A stretch of 60,303 nucleotides of DNA from SZUA-448 sp964602475 (GCA_964602475.1 CAZRRN010000013.1:1-60303); one strand, 5' to 3'; positions 17,322 through 26,499 are shown, counted from the stretch's first letter. Translations and numbers: made by a program. Notes: a model not told the origin generated them from the letters alone.

Positions 17322-18341
17322 ATGAATCATTCAGACATTATTTTTTTACGTCCGGTCTTCAAATCTATGATCTGGGGAGGAACACGGCTTCAATCGGAGT
17401 TCGGATATGAAATTCCGACAGATACGACCGGTGAATGCTGGGCAGTCAGTGCACATGAGCACGGAGACTGCAGAATAATGAGCGGAGAGTATGCAGGGGA
17501 GTCCCTGTCCATGCTCTGGAGAAATCACAGAGAACTGTTTGGAAATATACCAGGAGATAAATTTCCTCTTCTGATTAAGATCATTGATGCAAAGCAGGAT
17601 CTGAGTATTCAGGTACATCCGGATGATGATTATGCCAGAATCCATGAAGACGGGTCGCTTGGAAAAACTGAATGCTGGTATATTCTGGATGCAGATCCCG
17701 GGGAAACTATTGTGTTGGGTCATCATGCAAAGGACAAGCAGGAGCTTGCGGATATGATTCATGAACACCGCTGGAATGAACTGATTCGGGAAATCCCGGT
17801 AAAAAAAGGGGACTTTCTTCAGATTGACCCGGGAACTGTTCATGCAATAAAAGGAGGAACGCTGATCCTTGAAACACAGCAGAACAGCGATATTACCTAC
17901 CGTGTTTATGATTATGACCGTATGACTGACGGTAAACCAAGAGAACTGCATGTTGAGAAGAGTATCGATGTGATTCGCTGCCCATATAGTGAACGGACAA
18001 TGGATGGACAAAAAAGTGAAACTGAAGCACAATTTGGTATTCACTGGTTTGCGGAGCCGGATTATTCATTGGTTCCCGATGAAATGCCGAAACCCGGAAG
18101 AATCAAATCTACAGAGTGTAACCGCTTGATCAGCTGTCCTTATTATTCAGTATATAAGCTGGATGTGAAAGGAAGAAAAACACTTTGCATTGATGCACCG
18201 TTCCTGATTGTGAGCGTAGTAGACGGTACAGGAAGAATCGGAGATACTGAAGTGAAGAAGGGTCAGCATATGATTCTGCCAAACGGCTGCAACTGTGTCA
18301 ATATCGAAGGCAGTCTGAGTCTTATCTGTTCGCACATATAA
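17322..18341 (+). CDS. manA: Mannose-6-phosphate isomerase, type I (short Firmicute form)
   Basis: Zn-dependent isomerisation of mannose-6-phosphate to fructose-6-phosphate, closing the mannan route into glycolysis. The 339-residue protein shows KSMIWGG, the zinc-site QVHPDD (from Gln97), KTECWYIL, and GTVHAIKGG; the C-terminal jelly-roll is intact. A phosphomannomutase is still needed to turn mannose-1-phosphate into mannose-6-phosphate, and none is in the window. ATG 17322 is preferred over GTG 17313; neither has a strong ribosome site. The 84 bp before it contain a GACCCG/CGGGTC hairpin. A terminator follows, closing the operon. Confidence 0.92.
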   Translation: MNHSDIIFLRPVFKSMIWGGTRLQSEFGYEIPTDTTGECWAVSAHEHGDCRIMSGEYAGESLSMLWRNHRELFGNIPGDKFPLLIKIIDAKQDLSIQVHPDDDYARIHEDGSLGKTECWYILDADPGETIVLGHHAKDKQELADMIHEHRWNELIREIPVKKGDFLQIDPGTVHAIKGGTLILETQQNSDITYRVYDYDRMTDGKPRELHVEKSIDVIRCPYSERTMDGQKSETEAQFGIHWFAEPDYSLVPDEMPKPGRIKSTECNRLISCPYYSVYKLDVKGRKTLCIDAPFLIVSVVDGTGRIGDTEVKKGQHMILPNGCNCVNIEGSLSLICSHI

Positions 18342-18357
18342 ATCTTTATTTAATCAT

Positions 18358-18402
18358 AAAAAACAGTGTGTATATTATTTTAAGTATACATACTGTTTTT
18401 TT
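18358..18402. terminator. Strong terminator ending the mannan operon
   Basis: AAAAAACAGT...TGTATA pairs with TATACA...ACTGTTTTTT, followed on the plus strand by more T residues. The A-rich left side would let it work in both directions. Confidence 0.85.
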
Positions 18403-18458
18403 TACGTTCCTGACAGCGTACAGTTCTCATAAGAACAGTTTTTCCGACCAAATAGCTA

Positions 18459-18487
18459 TTGCAATTACATACGAAAATGGATAAAAT
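18459..18487 (+). promoter_or_regulatory. Promoter of the LytTR regulator gene
   Basis: TTGCAA (18459-18464), 17-bp spacer, TAAAAT (18482-18487), 36 bp before the start. It is the first promoter seen for the plus-strand block running to 40.95 kb. Confidence 0.55.
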
Positions 18488-18523
18488 AGATGATATGATG
18501 TTATACGTATGGGAGAATATTTC

Positions 18524-19258
18524 ATGCTTCGTGTTGCTATTTGCGGAACCTGTTCCGAAAAAGTTGAACAAAATTCAAAGCTAACCGGTCTGATTCTGGC
18601 TGAACAAAGTGAACCATGCGAGATCAGCTGTTTTTCCAGTGGAATCGAACTTGTGCGTCATATTGCGAATCATGAGAATTTTCAGATTATTTTTTTGGAA
18701 GCTGAAATGCGCGGGCTGAACGGAATTGAGATTGCAAAGGAAATTAAAGAATATGATGATTCCTGCCTGTTGATTTTTTATTCCGATACAGGACAGCTTG
18801 CAGCAGAATCGTATCAGGTAGATGCTTTGTATTATTATCTCTTCCCTGCTGTCAGAAAGGAACTTGAACATGCACTGAATAAAGCTGTCATGATAAGAAA
18901 TCAAAATGACTGTCGTATTCTGAAGATAAAAGGCAAAGGCGGATTATATTACATATTACACAGAAATATCGAATATATTGAAAGTACGGGGCACAGAGTA
19001 ACCATACATTTCAGAAATGGAGGTGAACTTGTAACCTATGGTAAGTTAGATTTATTTGAACGATACTTTGAAACGGACAAGCGTTTTATTAGAATCCACA
19101 AGTCGTGTATTATTAATATTGAGTTTGTTTACCGGTATTCGAAAACCGAAGTGGAAATGAAACAGAGCTTGATACTACCGGTTTCACGAAACTACATGGT
19201 CAGTGCAGTCGAACAGTTTAATGATTATTACAAAGATAATGTACCTGAGCTGGGGTAA
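18524..19258 (+). CDS. LytTR-family regulator with a degenerate receiver domain
   Basis: The 244-residue protein has a receiver-like domain (about 1-120) and a LytTR DNA-binding domain (about 140-240), with the family pattern NIEYIES...ITIHF and FIRIHKSCIINIEFV. In ordinary receivers the N-terminal acidic pair, the phosphoacceptor Asp and a late Lys are conserved. Here they are Gly8-Thr9, Glu59 (in IIFLEAEM) and Phe107 (in YYYLFP), so normal phosphorylation is unlikely and Glu59 could mimic the phosphorylated state. No histidine kinase adjoins it. I chose ATG 18524 because GGGAG lies eight bases upstream. It is a candidate regulator of the type IV-like block downstream. Confidence 0.87.
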   Translation: MLRVAICGTCSEKVEQNSKLTGLILAEQSEPCEISCFSSGIELVRHIANHENFQIIFLEAEMRGLNGIEIAKEIKEYDDSCLLIFYSDTGQLAAESYQVDALYYYLFPAVRKELEHALNKAVMIRNQNDCRILKIKGKGGLYYILHRNIEYIESTGHRVTIHFRNGGELVTYGKLDLFERYFETDKRFIRIHKSCIINIEFVYRYSKTEVEMKQSLILPVSRNYMVSAVEQFNDYYKDNVPELG

Positions 19259-19277
19259 CAGTTTGAATCTGCTGAAA

Positions 19278-19307
19278 AATATGTTTTTTTTGATAAAAAA
19301 ACATATT
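19278..19307 (+). other. A/T hairpin after the LytTR gene, possible weak terminator
   Basis: AATATGTTTTTTT (19278-19290) pairs with AAAAAAACATATT (19295-19307) around TGAT. The stem holds one G-C pair and no U tract follows, so it is unlikely to be a strong terminator. Confidence 0.35.
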
Positions 19308-19344
19308 ACTGATAATAACTGTTATGATGAAAAAAAGGAGAACG

Positions 19345-19441
19345 GTGTGAAAGATAAATATTTCACACACAGATTTGTGCCTCTGCGATGCTTGACACAA
19401 GGTCTGTTATACGAAAAAGCAGCGCAGAAATGGAGATTAAC
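19345..19441 (+). repeat. Structured dispersed repeat, copy A (before the STAS gene)
   Basis: First of three same-strand copies. Hairpin 1 is GTGTGAAA/TTTCACAC, hairpin 2 pairs TTTGTG with the CACAA side, hairpin 3 is weaker here than in the other copies. The repeat ends in GCGCAGAAATGGAGATTAAC directly before the ATG, so it supplies the GGAG ribosome site. It is closest to copy C (53215-53311). Confidence 0.8.
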
Positions 19442-19726
19442 ATGAAGTCTGAAGCAAAAATAATGAAGCTTGCAGCTCGTATTGACGGAAACAGTGCTCC
19501 GAAACTTGAGGAATTGTTGTCTTCCGTATTAAATGAAGGCTTTGACAACCTGATTCTTGATCTGGATGAGACCGTATACGTGAGTTCTGCAGGATTGCGT
19601 GTCTTTTTGGGAATACAAAAGAAAATCAATCTCAGCGGAGGAAAGATGGTTTTAAGAAATGTAAAACCACAAATTTCAGAAATATTTGAAGTGACAGGAT
19701 TTTCAGGAATCCTGACAATAGAATAA
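19442..19726 (+). CDS. STAS-domain anti-sigma factor antagonist
   Basis: A 94-residue single STAS domain of the SpoIIAA/RsbV type. Its phosphorylatable serine site is VYVSSAGLRV (Ser48/Ser49), where family members carry DSSGL or SSAGL. Such proteins bind RsbW-type kinases when unphosphorylated and release the kinase's target. The only RsbW-like protein in the window is at 40543-40950, some 21 kb away at the other end of the same plus-strand block. I chose the ATG at 19442 (GGAG six bases upstream). The frame runs back into repeat copy A, adding 18 residues that I do not believe are translated. Confidence 0.9.
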   Translation: MKSEAKIMKLAARIDGNSAPKLEELLSSVLNEGFDNLILDLDETVYVSSAGLRVFLGIQKKINLSGGKMVLRNVKPQISEIFEVTGFSGILTIE

Positions 19727-19762
19727 ATAAGAGTCACAGATACGTAAAGGAGGGAACGGCCG

Positions 19763-20560
19763 ATGACTGAATATATTCCGAAGCAATACCCTTTTAACGG
19801 TATCGTTCCTGAGGTTCAGACAGAACTGTTTGACGAGGACGAACACCTCAACAGACAGGCATTCCTTGCAGCATGTGCTGAAAGTGAAAAATTTTCCGTT
19901 ATGACTGAACTTGGCTCAGAACAGCAGCAAATGCGTTTTACTGAATATGCAGACCGGTTTGATGTCAGGCTGATCGGACTGATGAATGAATGGAGTGTTT
20001 CAGACAACCGGGAATATACCCGTGACGGACTGATGCTTGACGGCAAAGCAGCCAGTCAGATTATGTGGGAAGATGGACTCACCTTTTCCGATCTTGTGAT
20101 TCTGACGCAGAAGGCACTTGATGCTCCGGCAGAAGCGAAATTTCATGATATCAGAATCTCCATTGGCGGACCTGATTTTTTAACGGAAGAAAATGTTCTC
20201 GAAACGGTAATGATCAAAGGACAGATTCATAATCAGCCGGAACGGCATGGAATTAGGAAGCTTTTTGGAGAAAACCGGGAAAGACTTAATCAGGACGACT
20301 TAAGCAAAAGACGTTTGTACCTTCAGGAAACTGAACCCTCCGAAGATTCGGCAAAGACGAATCGAATCACGAACAGAAAGCGGTTGCTGCAGGAACAGGA
20401 GTTGCAGAAACCGATTGATAAAGTATCGATCAGGGAAAATGTCAGTCTGGAAGATATTACCCGGGAAGAAGGAATAACAGTAAAACACCGCACCAAAGAA
20501 CGTGATGAAACAGGAATCGGAAATTCTGTTGAAAAGCAGAGCCGCGGAAAGGACAAATAA
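19763..20560 (+). CDS. Hydrophilic protein of unknown function
   Basis: 265 residues, no membrane segment or signal peptide, and no family recognised. The N-terminal 150 residues look folded (YIPKQYPFNGIVPEVQTELF at the start; a GLMNEWSVSDNREYTRDG segment). The C-terminal 110 are strongly charged, rich in Arg, Lys, Glu and Gln, and probably extended or coiled coil. An AGGAGG ribosome site lies eight bases before the ATG. It overlaps the CPBP gene start by 1 bp and is therefore likely an accessory or substrate-adaptor protein of the type IV-like cluster, which is inference from position. Confidence 0.7.
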   Translation: MTEYIPKQYPFNGIVPEVQTELFDEDEHLNRQAFLAACAESEKFSVMTELGSEQQQMRFTEYADRFDVRLIGLMNEWSVSDNREYTRDGLMLDGKAASQIMWEDGLTFSDLVILTQKALDAPAEAKFHDIRISIGGPDFLTEENVLETVMIKGQIHNQPERHGIRKLFGENRERLNQDDLSKRRLYLQETEPSEDSAKTNRITNRKRLLQEQELQKPIDKVSIRENVSLEDITREEGITVKHRTKERDETGIGNSVEKQSRGKDK

Positions 20561-21393
20561 TGAACTGGAAGAATGTGCATTTGGCTTTAAAAGCATTCTT
20601 CGGAGCGCTTTTGTATTATATTGTTTATGTTTGCGCACCGGCACTGTTAATGGTATTTGGCATGACAATTCGTAAATACGGTCAGTCGACGGAAGAGTTT
20701 GTTCGTGAAAGCGGTAATTTTTATACGGTGCTCGGATTTGGACTTGTCGTCTTATTTTTCTATCGCAGGTGCAAAAAAAAAGGAACGCGATTGTTTGACG
20801 TGATAGGTCTTTATCCGAAACAGGTTACCCTGAAAAAGGGACTCGGGATGTATGCGTTTGGCTTTTGTGTTTCGGTTGCGGTTTCGGCTTTGATTACCTT
20901 GATTCCTTTTCCTGCCTGGCTGATTGGTGATTACACAGAACAATCACTTGGTATATTTTCCGGAAAAGATATTATTCTCGGAGTGGTTGCAACCGGATTT
21001 CTGGCACCGTTTATGGAAGAAATCATGTTTCGTGGTTTTATTTTCAGTAAATTACTGGAGGGCTTTACAGAACGGACATCCATTCTTCTTGTTTCTTTGA
21101 TGTTTGCTCTTTTACATGTGAATCCTGTCTGGATTCTGTATGCATTTGGTATGGCGATTCTCTTGGCAAAAGTAGCAATCAGAGAAGATAATATTGCTTA
21201 TGCGCTGCTGATGCATTTAGGATTTAATCTTTTTTCGGTGATAAATTATCTGCTTGGGATGAACAGCAGCATATATGAGTTTCTGTTTGAGAGTAAAGTG
21301 CTTGTTGCAATGTATGGAATCATCGGAGCAAGTGGGGCAGTGATTCTTTTCCGTCTGTACCGCAGACCGGAGAATATAGAAACAAAGCTTTAA
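20560..21393 (+). CDS. CPBP-family intramembrane metalloprotease
   Basis: 277 residues with about eight hydrophobic segments. The Abi/CPBP motifs are present: MEEIMFRGF (EExxxR, near residue 155), FALLHVNP (a conserved His about 35 residues later) and the final HLGFNLF (HxxxN). Family members are Rce1-like proteases, in bacteria often tied to bacteriocin self-immunity or to processing of membrane peptides. It starts at the TAATG overlap with the preceding gene and precedes the VirD4-like gene by 42 bp, so it belongs to the type IV-like operon. A role in processing the pilin or a surface protein is possible but unproven. Confidence 0.85.
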   Translation: MNWKNVHLALKAFFGALLYYIVYVCAPALLMVFGMTIRKYGQSTEEFVRESGNFYTVLGFGLVVLFFYRRCKKKGTRLFDVIGLYPKQVTLKKGLGMYAFGFCVSVAVSALITLIPFPAWLIGDYTEQSLGIFSGKDIILGVVATGFLAPFMEEIMFRGFIFSKLLEGFTERTSILLVSLMFALLHVNPVWILYAFGMAILLAKVAIREDNIAYALLMHLGFNLFSVINYLLGMNSSIYEFLFESKVLVAMYGIIGASGAVILFRLYRRPENIETKL

Positions 21394-21435
21394 AAGACAA
21401 CAATTACGCAGAAATGCGAAGGACGGAGGGGCTGT

Positions 21436-23463
21436 ATGAAGAAATTTACGGGGTATCTGATCGCAGGCATAATAGGAACGGTTCTGATCGGATTTATTAT
21501 TACCAATCTGCTTACTAATCTGACGCCTGCAATTCAGACCGGAGATTATATGCTTCTGCTGGACTGGAGGGTATTACTGATTCCAAAGACTTATCTATAT
21601 GGTGCGGTTGCTTCCGTACTTCTTCTGGTGCTTTATTTTGTCTTTCATATTGACGGAACCAAGAAGGCAAATAACCTGATGAAGGGAAAGAAAAAAGGTA
21701 AAGATGGCGGTGTTGAAAGCAATCTCGAAAATTCTCGTTTCATGACGGATAAAGAGCGGGATTTTAACTTTCCGGCAAAGCGCTTTACAAAACTGAATGA
21801 TGAAAAAAAAGACGGAATTCCCGTTTATGCAGTATATAATAATAAGAAAAAGGAACTTGATGTCAATATTGCTTCTCCGATGCATGGGCTTGTCATCGGT
21901 GCAACCGGCAGTGGTAAAACTACCACCTTTATTAACCCGATGATTCAGATTCTAGGAGCATCCTCAGCACAGTCCTCAATGATTTGTACCGACCCGAAGG
22001 GGGAGCTTTTTCAGATGCACAGCGGAACGCTGACCGAGCGCGGCTATAAAGTCATGGTCTTAGACCTTCGTGATCCCTATTCGTCTTTCCGCTGGAATCC
22101 GCTGGAGGATTTATATGATCGGTATCAGCTGTATCTGTCTATTGGAAATGAAATCTACAAAAGAAATGATAATGCAGAAGAAAGCGGTCTGGAGCTTAAA
22201 AACTCTCCGGAGAGCTATGGGGAAGTCTGGTACGAGTATGAAGGGCATGCATATGCAGTCAGAAAAGAACTGATCTCAGAAATTAAAATTAAGAAACAGA
22301 AAATATATGATGAAGTATATGAGGATCTGAATGATCTGATCGGTGTTATCTGTCCGATTGAATCGGCAGATGATCCGGTATGGGAAAAGGGTGCAAGATC
22401 AATTATCATGGCAACCTGCCTTGCAATGCTTGAGGACAGTGAATTCCCGGAACTGGAAATGACAAAGGAAAAATTCTGTTTTTATAATATTAATAAAGCA
22501 CTCGGAAACTCAGAGAACAACTTTGAAGAACTTCGTAATTATTTTATGGGAAGGGATCCGCTTTCCAAAGCGGTCACCTTGTCCAAACAGGTTCTTTCGG
22601 CAGCAGAGAATACCTTGGCCAGTTACATGTCAATTGCTTTTGACAAGCTGTCCATGTTTAACGATGAGGGTCTGTGTGCACTGACTTCTGCGACAGATAT
22701 TGACCCACAGCAGTTTGCATCTGAACCGACAGCCCTGTTCTTAAAAATTCCCGACGAAAAGGACACAAGACATGCACTGGCTGCAGTGTTCATCCTTTGC
22801 ATCTATAAAGCTTTGATTAAGGTTGCATCCTCGAGAGAGGATTTAAGTCTTCCGCGGAACGTTTATTTCATTCTGGATGAGTTCGGAAATATGCCGAAGA
22901 TTGATAAATTTGATAAGATGATTACAGTCGGACGTAGCAGAAAGATTTGGTTTAACATGGTTGTGCAATCCTATGCACAGCTGAACAATGTATATGGTGA
23001 TACTGTTGCGGACATTGTAAAGAGCAACTGCGGTTTGAAAATGTTTATCGGCTCCAACGATATCGATACCTGCGAAGAATTCTCAAAGCTTTGCGGAAAT
23101 ATGACAGTATCCACGACCAGCGTTTCAAGAAGTACCGGTGATAAATCCGGAGAGATTAACTATTCGTCACAGCTTCAGACAAGACCGTTGATTTATCCTT
23201 CTGATCTGCAGAAACTGAATAACAAATCTGATACCGGAAATGCAATTATTGTAACCTTTGGCAACTATCCGCTGAAGACAAAATTTACTCCGAGCTATAA
23301 ATGTCCGTTATATAAATTCAAACAAATGGACATTTCCGATGTACGTGCAAATGCCTTTTTTGGTGATGAGGTTTTCTATGATCTGGCCGAAAGAAATTAT
23401 ATCAAGCTTTCACAGAAACAGCCTTCTGATACAGAGGAAGAAGGAGGTGCGAAGGCAGAATGA
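21436..23463 (+). CDS. VirD4/TraG-family coupling ATPase of a type IV secretion-like system
   Basis: The coupling ATPase delivers substrates to the membrane channel. The 675-residue protein has two N-terminal membrane segments (about 6-28 and 52-72) and then the TraG/VirD4 ATPase domain. Walker A is GATGSGKTT with Lys161, the TDPKGEL motif follows, and Walker B is FILDEFGNMP with Asp481. The all-alpha domain lies between. A GGAGGGG ribosome site precedes the ATG. The next gene overlaps its stop as ATGA. In conjugative elements this protein recruits the relaxase, but no relaxase gene is present here, so the substrate may be protein or encoded elsewhere. Confidence 0.93.
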   Translation: MKKFTGYLIAGIIGTVLIGFIITNLLTNLTPAIQTGDYMLLLDWRVLLIPKTYLYGAVASVLLLVLYFVFHIDGTKKANNLMKGKKKGKDGGVESNLENSRFMTDKERDFNFPAKRFTKLNDEKKDGIPVYAVYNNKKKELDVNIASPMHGLVIGATGSGKTTTFINPMIQILGASSAQSSMICTDPKGELFQMHSGTLTERGYKVMVLDLRDPYSSFRWNPLEDLYDRYQLYLSIGNEIYKRNDNAEESGLELKNSPESYGEVWYEYEGHAYAVRKELISEIKIKKQKIYDEVYEDLNDLIGVICPIESADDPVWEKGARSIIMATCLAMLEDSEFPELEMTKEKFCFYNINKALGNSENNFEELRNYFMGRDPLSKAVTLSKQVLSAAENTLASYMSIAFDKLSMFNDEGLCALTSATDIDPQQFASEPTALFLKIPDEKDTRHALAAVFILCIYKALIKVASSREDLSLPRNVYFILDEFGNMPKIDKFDKMITVGRSRKIWFNMVVQSYAQLNNVYGDTVADIVKSNCGLKMFIGSNDIDTCEEFSKLCGNMTVSTTSVSRSTGDKSGEINYSSQLQTRPLIYPSDLQKLNNKSDTGNAIIVTFGNYPLKTKFTPSYKCPLYKFKQMDISDVRANAFFGDEVFYDLAERNYIKLSQKQPSDTEEEGGAKAE

Positions 23464-25076
23464 AACACAGAGGGTTACAACAGATAAAAGCAGTAATCAT
23501 AATTTCCGCCTTACTTATTACGACGCAGCTGCCGCTCTTAAGCTTTGCATCAGAGGACGGTATGGACAGTTATGGGTATAATCCGAATCTTGATTCTACA
23601 ATCACAATGATGTACGAGGCACCAAAAGCAAACGATTCCGTAACCGTGATCGATAACGAAGAGACTGCGCTTTCGGAGACATCAGTGGATGCTGATGGAA
23701 TAGAAGATCATACTCTGATTCAGAATTACAACTCAAAATACGAGCTTTATGAACAGAGCTTTGGTTCCGTATTCTTTTTCTATACTAATGTTGCAAACGG
23801 AGCAATTACCGAAGAAGCGGTATGGATCGAATTACCGAAGAACATAAAAACCGTGATTGAAAAAGACGGAGAGCCGTATTCTGAACCAGAAGATCATTAT
23901 TATACGGAAAAGGGTTCCTATGTGATTCAGCTGCTTGCAGAGGATAACGGCATAACAAAACGCAGCGTGTTCCGCTTCCGAATTATGGAGGAGACAATGG
24001 AACCGTCTTCAACACCATCTGCAACTCCAACGGTTACGGTCGTGCCGGAGGGCACAGAAGGAAATACTCCGACAGATATTCCGCTGATTACACCGACAGA
24101 AATACCGGTCGTAGATCCGGAGACTGTAGATATAGATCCGTCACTGCTTACGGAGGAAGAGCTTGAAAAGCTTCTTTCGGGGGAACTCTCCTACGAGGAA
24201 ATCATTGATCGTCTTAAGGGAGAGATTACATCGACTCCGATTCCGGAGAGCAGTGAAACAGAAGCCTACACCGGATTAAACGAGGAGTATGATTCCTCCA
24301 GAAATCAGTTCAAAGAAACATTACGTTCCGGTACCTATTTTTATTCAAGCATTCCGAACGGAATGATAACAAATGATGCGGTAAGCTTTTCATTTCCTGA
24401 GACAGAAGGCTTGACTGTAACGGTCACAAGAGATGATGCTGATTATCCGTATACACAGGGAGATAAAATTGAGCTTCGAGGGGTATACAAAATGACATTT
24501 CAGCAGACGAAGGTAGATTACCTGTTAAATTATACAACTCCTCCGCAATTTACTTTTCGTATTATAACGACTGCTGTAAAGAACATAGAAATTGTTAATC
24601 CGCCTGCCGGTTTTCTGATTGATCTGGTTATAAAGGATGGGGAAGAACAAACACTCGAATCCAAGAATTATTATATTCTTCAGAAGGACGGCGTATATCG
24701 CCTGACCTTTTTAAGCAATGACGAGTATGCAATCCGACAAAGTGTTTCAATTACGAAGGATACGGTACCTCCGGCAGTAACTGTGACGACAGACGGTGCA
24801 AGCGCACAATTTACATATCCGCAGAATGATGTCGCAAGAATCAGAATATTCAAGGATAATGCAGAATATACGAATTTTTCATGGTATGAACTGGATGATC
24901 CGGGTGAATATCTGTTATACATTTATGATGCTGCAGATAATTATACGACAGTGAGTCTGAGTCTGAAATACCGAATCAATACGGCAGGCATTTTTGCAAT
25001 TATTATATTTATTATCCTGATTGCCGGTGCATTTGGCTATTTCCGCTATACGAAGAAAAATGTAAGTGTTCGATAA
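23460..25076 (+). CDS. Membrane-anchored extracellular protein with a duplicated domain
   Basis: 538 residues: signal peptide (1-30), a beta-rich domain (about 90-175), a Thr/Pro/Glu-rich linker (about 180-275), and a second copy of the same domain (from about 277). An Ig-like stretch and one membrane segment near residue 510 come next, followed by a short basic tail (RYTKKNVSVR). The two copies share SxFFYxNxxNGxITxxAV-type sequence (FYTNVANGAITEEAV and FYSSIPNGMITNDAV). Topology places nearly all of it outside the cell. No family name recognised. It overlaps the VirD4 stop (ATGA) and sits inside the secretion operon, so it may be a surface adhesin or outer part of the machine. Confidence 0.75.
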   Translation: MKHRGLQQIKAVIIISALLITTQLPLLSFASEDGMDSYGYNPNLDSTITMMYEAPKANDSVTVIDNEETALSETSVDADGIEDHTLIQNYNSKYELYEQSFGSVFFFYTNVANGAITEEAVWIELPKNIKTVIEKDGEPYSEPEDHYYTEKGSYVIQLLAEDNGITKRSVFRFRIMEETMEPSSTPSATPTVTVVPEGTEGNTPTDIPLITPTEIPVVDPETVDIDPSLLTEEELEKLLSGELSYEEIIDRLKGEITSTPIPESSETEAYTGLNEEYDSSRNQFKETLRSGTYFYSSIPNGMITNDAVSFSFPETEGLTVTVTRDDADYPYTQGDKIELRGVYKMTFQQTKVDYLLNYTTPPQFTFRIITTAVKNIEIVNPPAGFLIDLVIKDGEEQTLESKNYYILQKDGVYRLTFLSNDEYAIRQSVSITKDTVPPAVTVTTDGASAQFTYPQNDVARIRIFKDNAEYTNFSWYELDDPGEYLLYIYDAADNYTTVSLSLKYRINTAGIFAIIIFIILIAGAFGYFRYTKKNVSVR

Positions 25077-25092
25077 AGAAAGGTGGAAGAAC

Positions 25093-26499
25093 ATGCTGGT
25101 AATGGTTCTCTCCTTTGTGGAGGTTCTCCAAGATTTAATAAAGGGTATTTTCGATGAGATTCTGTCGCCAATCCTGACAGATGTACTTACGATGATTTTC
25201 AGTACCGTCGGACAATACATAAAAGAAATCATTGCCGAGATCTTTCTGACGTTGTTTGTTAATCTTTTGAAGGTAGTTGATTTTCTCGAGGATGTATTTG
25301 ATCTGTTTTCCGGGGTTCGCTATGTATACTACAACGGTTCTAAGACGTACCTTCTTGATTTAATGATAAATTATGACCCGATTAAAAAAGCATTTCTTGT
25401 TATAACACTGCTTGCAGTCGGAGTTGCGTTTCTATTTACAATTTATGCTACAACCAAGTCGATTTCTGACATGACACTGGATGATAAGAATCCGGTCGGA
25501 AAAATACTTGGACGGGCTATGAAGACGGCGGTCACTTTTCTGATGATTCCGGTTATGGTGTTTATGCTGCTTCAGCTTTCCACAATCATTCTGCAAAGTG
25601 TCAAAACATCACTTGGTGGTAATTCGAATACGTCGCTTGGAACCATAATCTTTTTGACCGGAAGCCTTAACGCTGCAAAAGAGGATAAATATAACGAGAG
25701 TCCGTCCTTTCACGACACGTTGAGAGAACCATATTATACTCAGCAAACGCATTACTATGATTTATCCGATGTAAAAGAAAATTTTGATCCGGTCAAATTC
25801 GATATGGTTATCTGTTCAGTGTGTACAATTCTTCTGATTCTGATTCTTGTAGCTGCAATATTTATGTTTATCTGCAGAATATTTGAGATTTTACTTTTAT
25901 ATATTGTTTCGCCGTTATTTGTGGCGACGATGCCATTAGACGATGGTGCACTATTCCACAAATGGAGAGATTTGTTCGTTGCCAAAATGTTTTCCGGATT
26001 TGGAAGTGTGATAGCGATGGAGCTTTTTATCATTTTGATTCCGTTTTTAACGAGTGATAAACTTGTTCTATATACCTCAACAAACACAATTCTGAACGGA
26101 GTTAACGAGGAAGCTACAATTAATTCGATTATCAAGCTGTTTATTATCATTGGTGGAGCATGGGCTGCTTATAAATCGCAACATCTGATTTTACAGATTC
26201 TTCATCCTGAAGCTGCACAGATGGCTCAGCAGCAGTCTTCCTATATTGTCGGTATGGCAGTCGGTGCAGCAAGCGGCGGGATTGGAATGGTCGGAAGAGG
26301 AATGACCGGTGCAGGAAACTACGCAAAGTCGAAGCTTGCTTCACAAAAGCAGTCGAAGGACGCAAAGGGCGAAAGTGAGAAGGATTCAAAATCCGATGGT
26401 AACAAAGATCCGAATCAAGGGGATAAAAGCAAGACAGTGAGTACAAATCCAAGTGGTTCAGCGAAAAAAGCAAGCAATGAAACCGGTAATAAAAAATAG
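25093..26499 (+). CDS. Polytopic VirB6/TrbL-like channel protein, first paralogue
   Basis: 468 residues. An amphipathic and hydrophobic N-terminus (1-70) is followed by about six membrane segments to residue 370, then a hydrophilic Lys/Ser/Gly tail. It resembles the transmembrane protein family named after Mycoplasma bovis ICE gene Mbov_0396. The next gene is a clear paralogue: both contain LTIYAT-like, FLMIP, LYIVSPLFVATMPLDDG and IGGAWA segments at equal spacing. VirB6-type proteins form the inner-membrane channel. I chose ATG 25093 because GGTGG lies six bases upstream; the frame opens at a GTG at 25066 inside the previous gene. Confidence 0.82.
   Translation: MLVMVLSFVEVLQDLIKGIFDEILSPILTDVLTMIFSTVGQYIKEIIAEIFLTLFVNLLKVVDFLEDVFDLFSGVRYVYYNGSKTYLLDLMINYDPIKKAFLVITLLAVGVAFLFTIYATTKSISDMTLDDKNPVGKILGRAMKTAVTFLMIPVMVFMLLQLSTIILQSVKTSLGGNSNTSLGTIIFLTGSLNAAKEDKYNESPSFHDTLREPYYTQQTHYYDLSDVKENFDPVKFDMVICSVCTILLILILVAAIFMFICRIFEILLLYIVSPLFVATMPLDDGALFHKWRDLFVAKMFSGFGSVIAMELFIILIPFLTSDKLVLYTSTNTILNGVNEEATINSIIKLFIIIGGAWAAYKSQHLILQILHPEAAQMAQQQSSYIVGMAVGAASGGIGMVGRGMTGAGNYAKSKLASQKQSKDAKGESEKDSKSDGNKDPNQGDKSKTVSTNPSGSAKKASNETGNKK

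Noticed and set aside
19388..19441. An extended N-terminus for the STAS protein, starting MLDTRSV, and likewise MLDTKSV for OppD at 53258
   Set aside because: The extra residues are the translated repeat. No ribosome site precedes them, the same frame stops in copy B, and a good GGAG-ATG start lies downstream.
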